Shown here one piece after another: positions 12,484 to 13,060 of a DNA stretch of 13,060 nucleotides; position 1 is the first letter of the stretch; every line of letters begins with the position of its first letter. Below the pieces are notes generated by a model that was not told the origin of the DNA, ran no database searches, and was given only the letters and a program-made list of their open reading frames with translations. Made by a program: the position numbers and the translations under genes. Source of the DNA: Elusimicrobiota bacterium (GTDB taxonomy: Bacteria; Elusimicrobiota; Elusimicrobia; UBA1565; UBA9628); the NCBI GenBank assembly GCA_028869495.1, contig JAGWRY010000097.1, positions 1-13,060 of the forward strand, written 5' to 3'.

Positions 12484-13060
12484 ATGCCCCAGTTCTTCGT
12501 CGCGCCCGAGGAAGTCCGCGCGAAGTCGTTCCGCCTGACGGGCCCCGAGGCCTTCCACGTGACGAAGGTCCTGCGCCTGGCGCCGGGCGCGGAGCTCGAG
12601 CTCTTCGACGGCAAGGGCGGGCGCTTTTCGGGCGTCATCGAGGCCGTCGATCCCGACGGCGGCGTGCGCGGCCGGCTGACGGCGACTCTGGCCGAGGGCG
12701 CGGAGCGCGCGGCCGCGCGCGTGCACCTGCACCTGGGCCTGCTGAAGGCCAGCCACTGGGACTACGCGCTCGAGAAGGCGGCCGAGCTCGGCGCGGCCTC
12801 GATCGAGCCCCTGCTCACCCCGCGCACGGTGGTCCTCCTGCACGAGGTCGAGCGCGCGCGGGCCAAGCGCGAGCGCTGGGCGCGCGTCGTGATGGCGGCG
12901 TCCAAGCAATGCGGGCGCGCGGAGCTGCCGCTCGTGCGCGAGCCGCGCCAGTTCCGCGACGCGCTCGCCGACTGCCGCGGCAAGGGCCCGGTCCTGCTCG
13001 CCTGGGAGGGCCGCCGGGGCGCGTCGGCCGCGCCGGTCCTGCGCGGGACGCTCGCGGAGG
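12484..13060 (+). CDS. rsmE: 16S rRNA m3U1498 methyltransferase RsmE, 5' part
   Basis: The first 192 residues of RsmE are present; the gene is cut by the right edge. RsmE methylates N3 of U1498 in 16S rRNA of the 30S subunit using S-adenosylmethionine. The N-terminal PUA-like RNA-binding domain (MPQFFVAPEE..., about 1-75) contains the typical H-x-x-x-V-L-R (residues 25-31, HVTKVLR). The SPOUT domain then begins with HLHLGLLKASHWDYALEKAAELGAASIEPL. It continues through the family signature RWARVVMAASKQCGRAELPLV (residues about 131-151). The C-terminal knot with the SAM-binding GPEGG loop lies outside the window. rsmE often follows dnaJ (with prmA between) in other bacteria; here prmA is absent from the gap. 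The start is set by the TAGAAT-6-ATG arrangement and the family N-terminus. Confidence 0.93.
   Translation, partial: MPQFFVAPEEVRAKSFRLTGPEAFHVTKVLRLAPGAELELFDGKGGRFSGVIEAVDPDGGVRGRLTATLAEGAERAAARVHLHLGLLKASHWDYALEKAAELGAASIEPLLTPRTVVLLHEVERARAKRERWARVVMAASKQCGRAELPLVREPRQFRDALADCRGKGPVLLAWEGRRGASAAPVLRGTLAE

Noticed and set aside
10386..12638. 750-residue minus-strand frame across dnaK, dnaJ and rsmE
   Set aside because: It spans three recognised genes on the other strand. Its composition is an artefact of GC-rich complementary codons.

Overview
The window is very GC-rich, with almost every third codon position G or C, and is densely coded on both strands. It reads as a chromosomal segment of a Gram-negative-type bacterium: there are secreted proteins with signal peptides and a heat-shock operon in the order hrcA-grpE-dnaK-dnaJ followed by rsmE. 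I cannot fix the phylum from the sequence. A high-GC uncultured lineage such as Elusimicrobiota is a guess only. No tRNA, rRNA, CRISPR array or complete insertion sequence was seen.

Layout. 1-181 (-) is the start of a class I SAM methyltransferase that runs off the left edge. Divergent to it is a small secreted protein (295-939, +). That gene ends base-to-base against an AidB-like acyl-CoA dehydrogenase (940-2385, -). Next come an MFS exporter (2426-3688, -) and, divergent from it, clpP (3742-4377, +), which ends in a textbook rho-independent terminator. A stretch of about 200 bp rich in inverted repeats follows. Then comes a markedly AT-richer gene with a PD-(D/E)XK nuclease signature (4594-5154, -), most likely acquired horizontally. 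Upstream of it on the same strand are a three-helix membrane protein (5181-5675) and a secreted subtilisin-like protease (5672-7582), joined by an ATGA overlap. From a shared divergent control region (7583-7755) the chaperone operon runs to the right: hrcA, grpE, dnaK, dnaJ, then the 5' part of rsmE, cut by the right edge.

How the genes work together. HrcA represses its own operon through a CIRCE-type inverted repeat (7702-7728) directly downstream of a perfect TTGACA-N17-TATAAT promoter. A second, degenerate copy overlaps the -35 box. GrpE, DnaK and DnaJ form the Hsp70 refolding machine, and ClpP supplies proteolytic quality control. The protease/membrane-protein pair looks like an envelope-associated module. 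Its membrane partner has the helix layout of DUF5706/PycTM-like proteins, and this is the most open-ended part of the window.

A recurrent feature is that several genes that begin transcripts have a -10-like TANNNT hexamer exactly 6 bases before the start codon and no Shine-Dalgarno sequence. This predicts leaderless mRNAs. Genes inside operons carry clear Shine-Dalgarno sequences instead.
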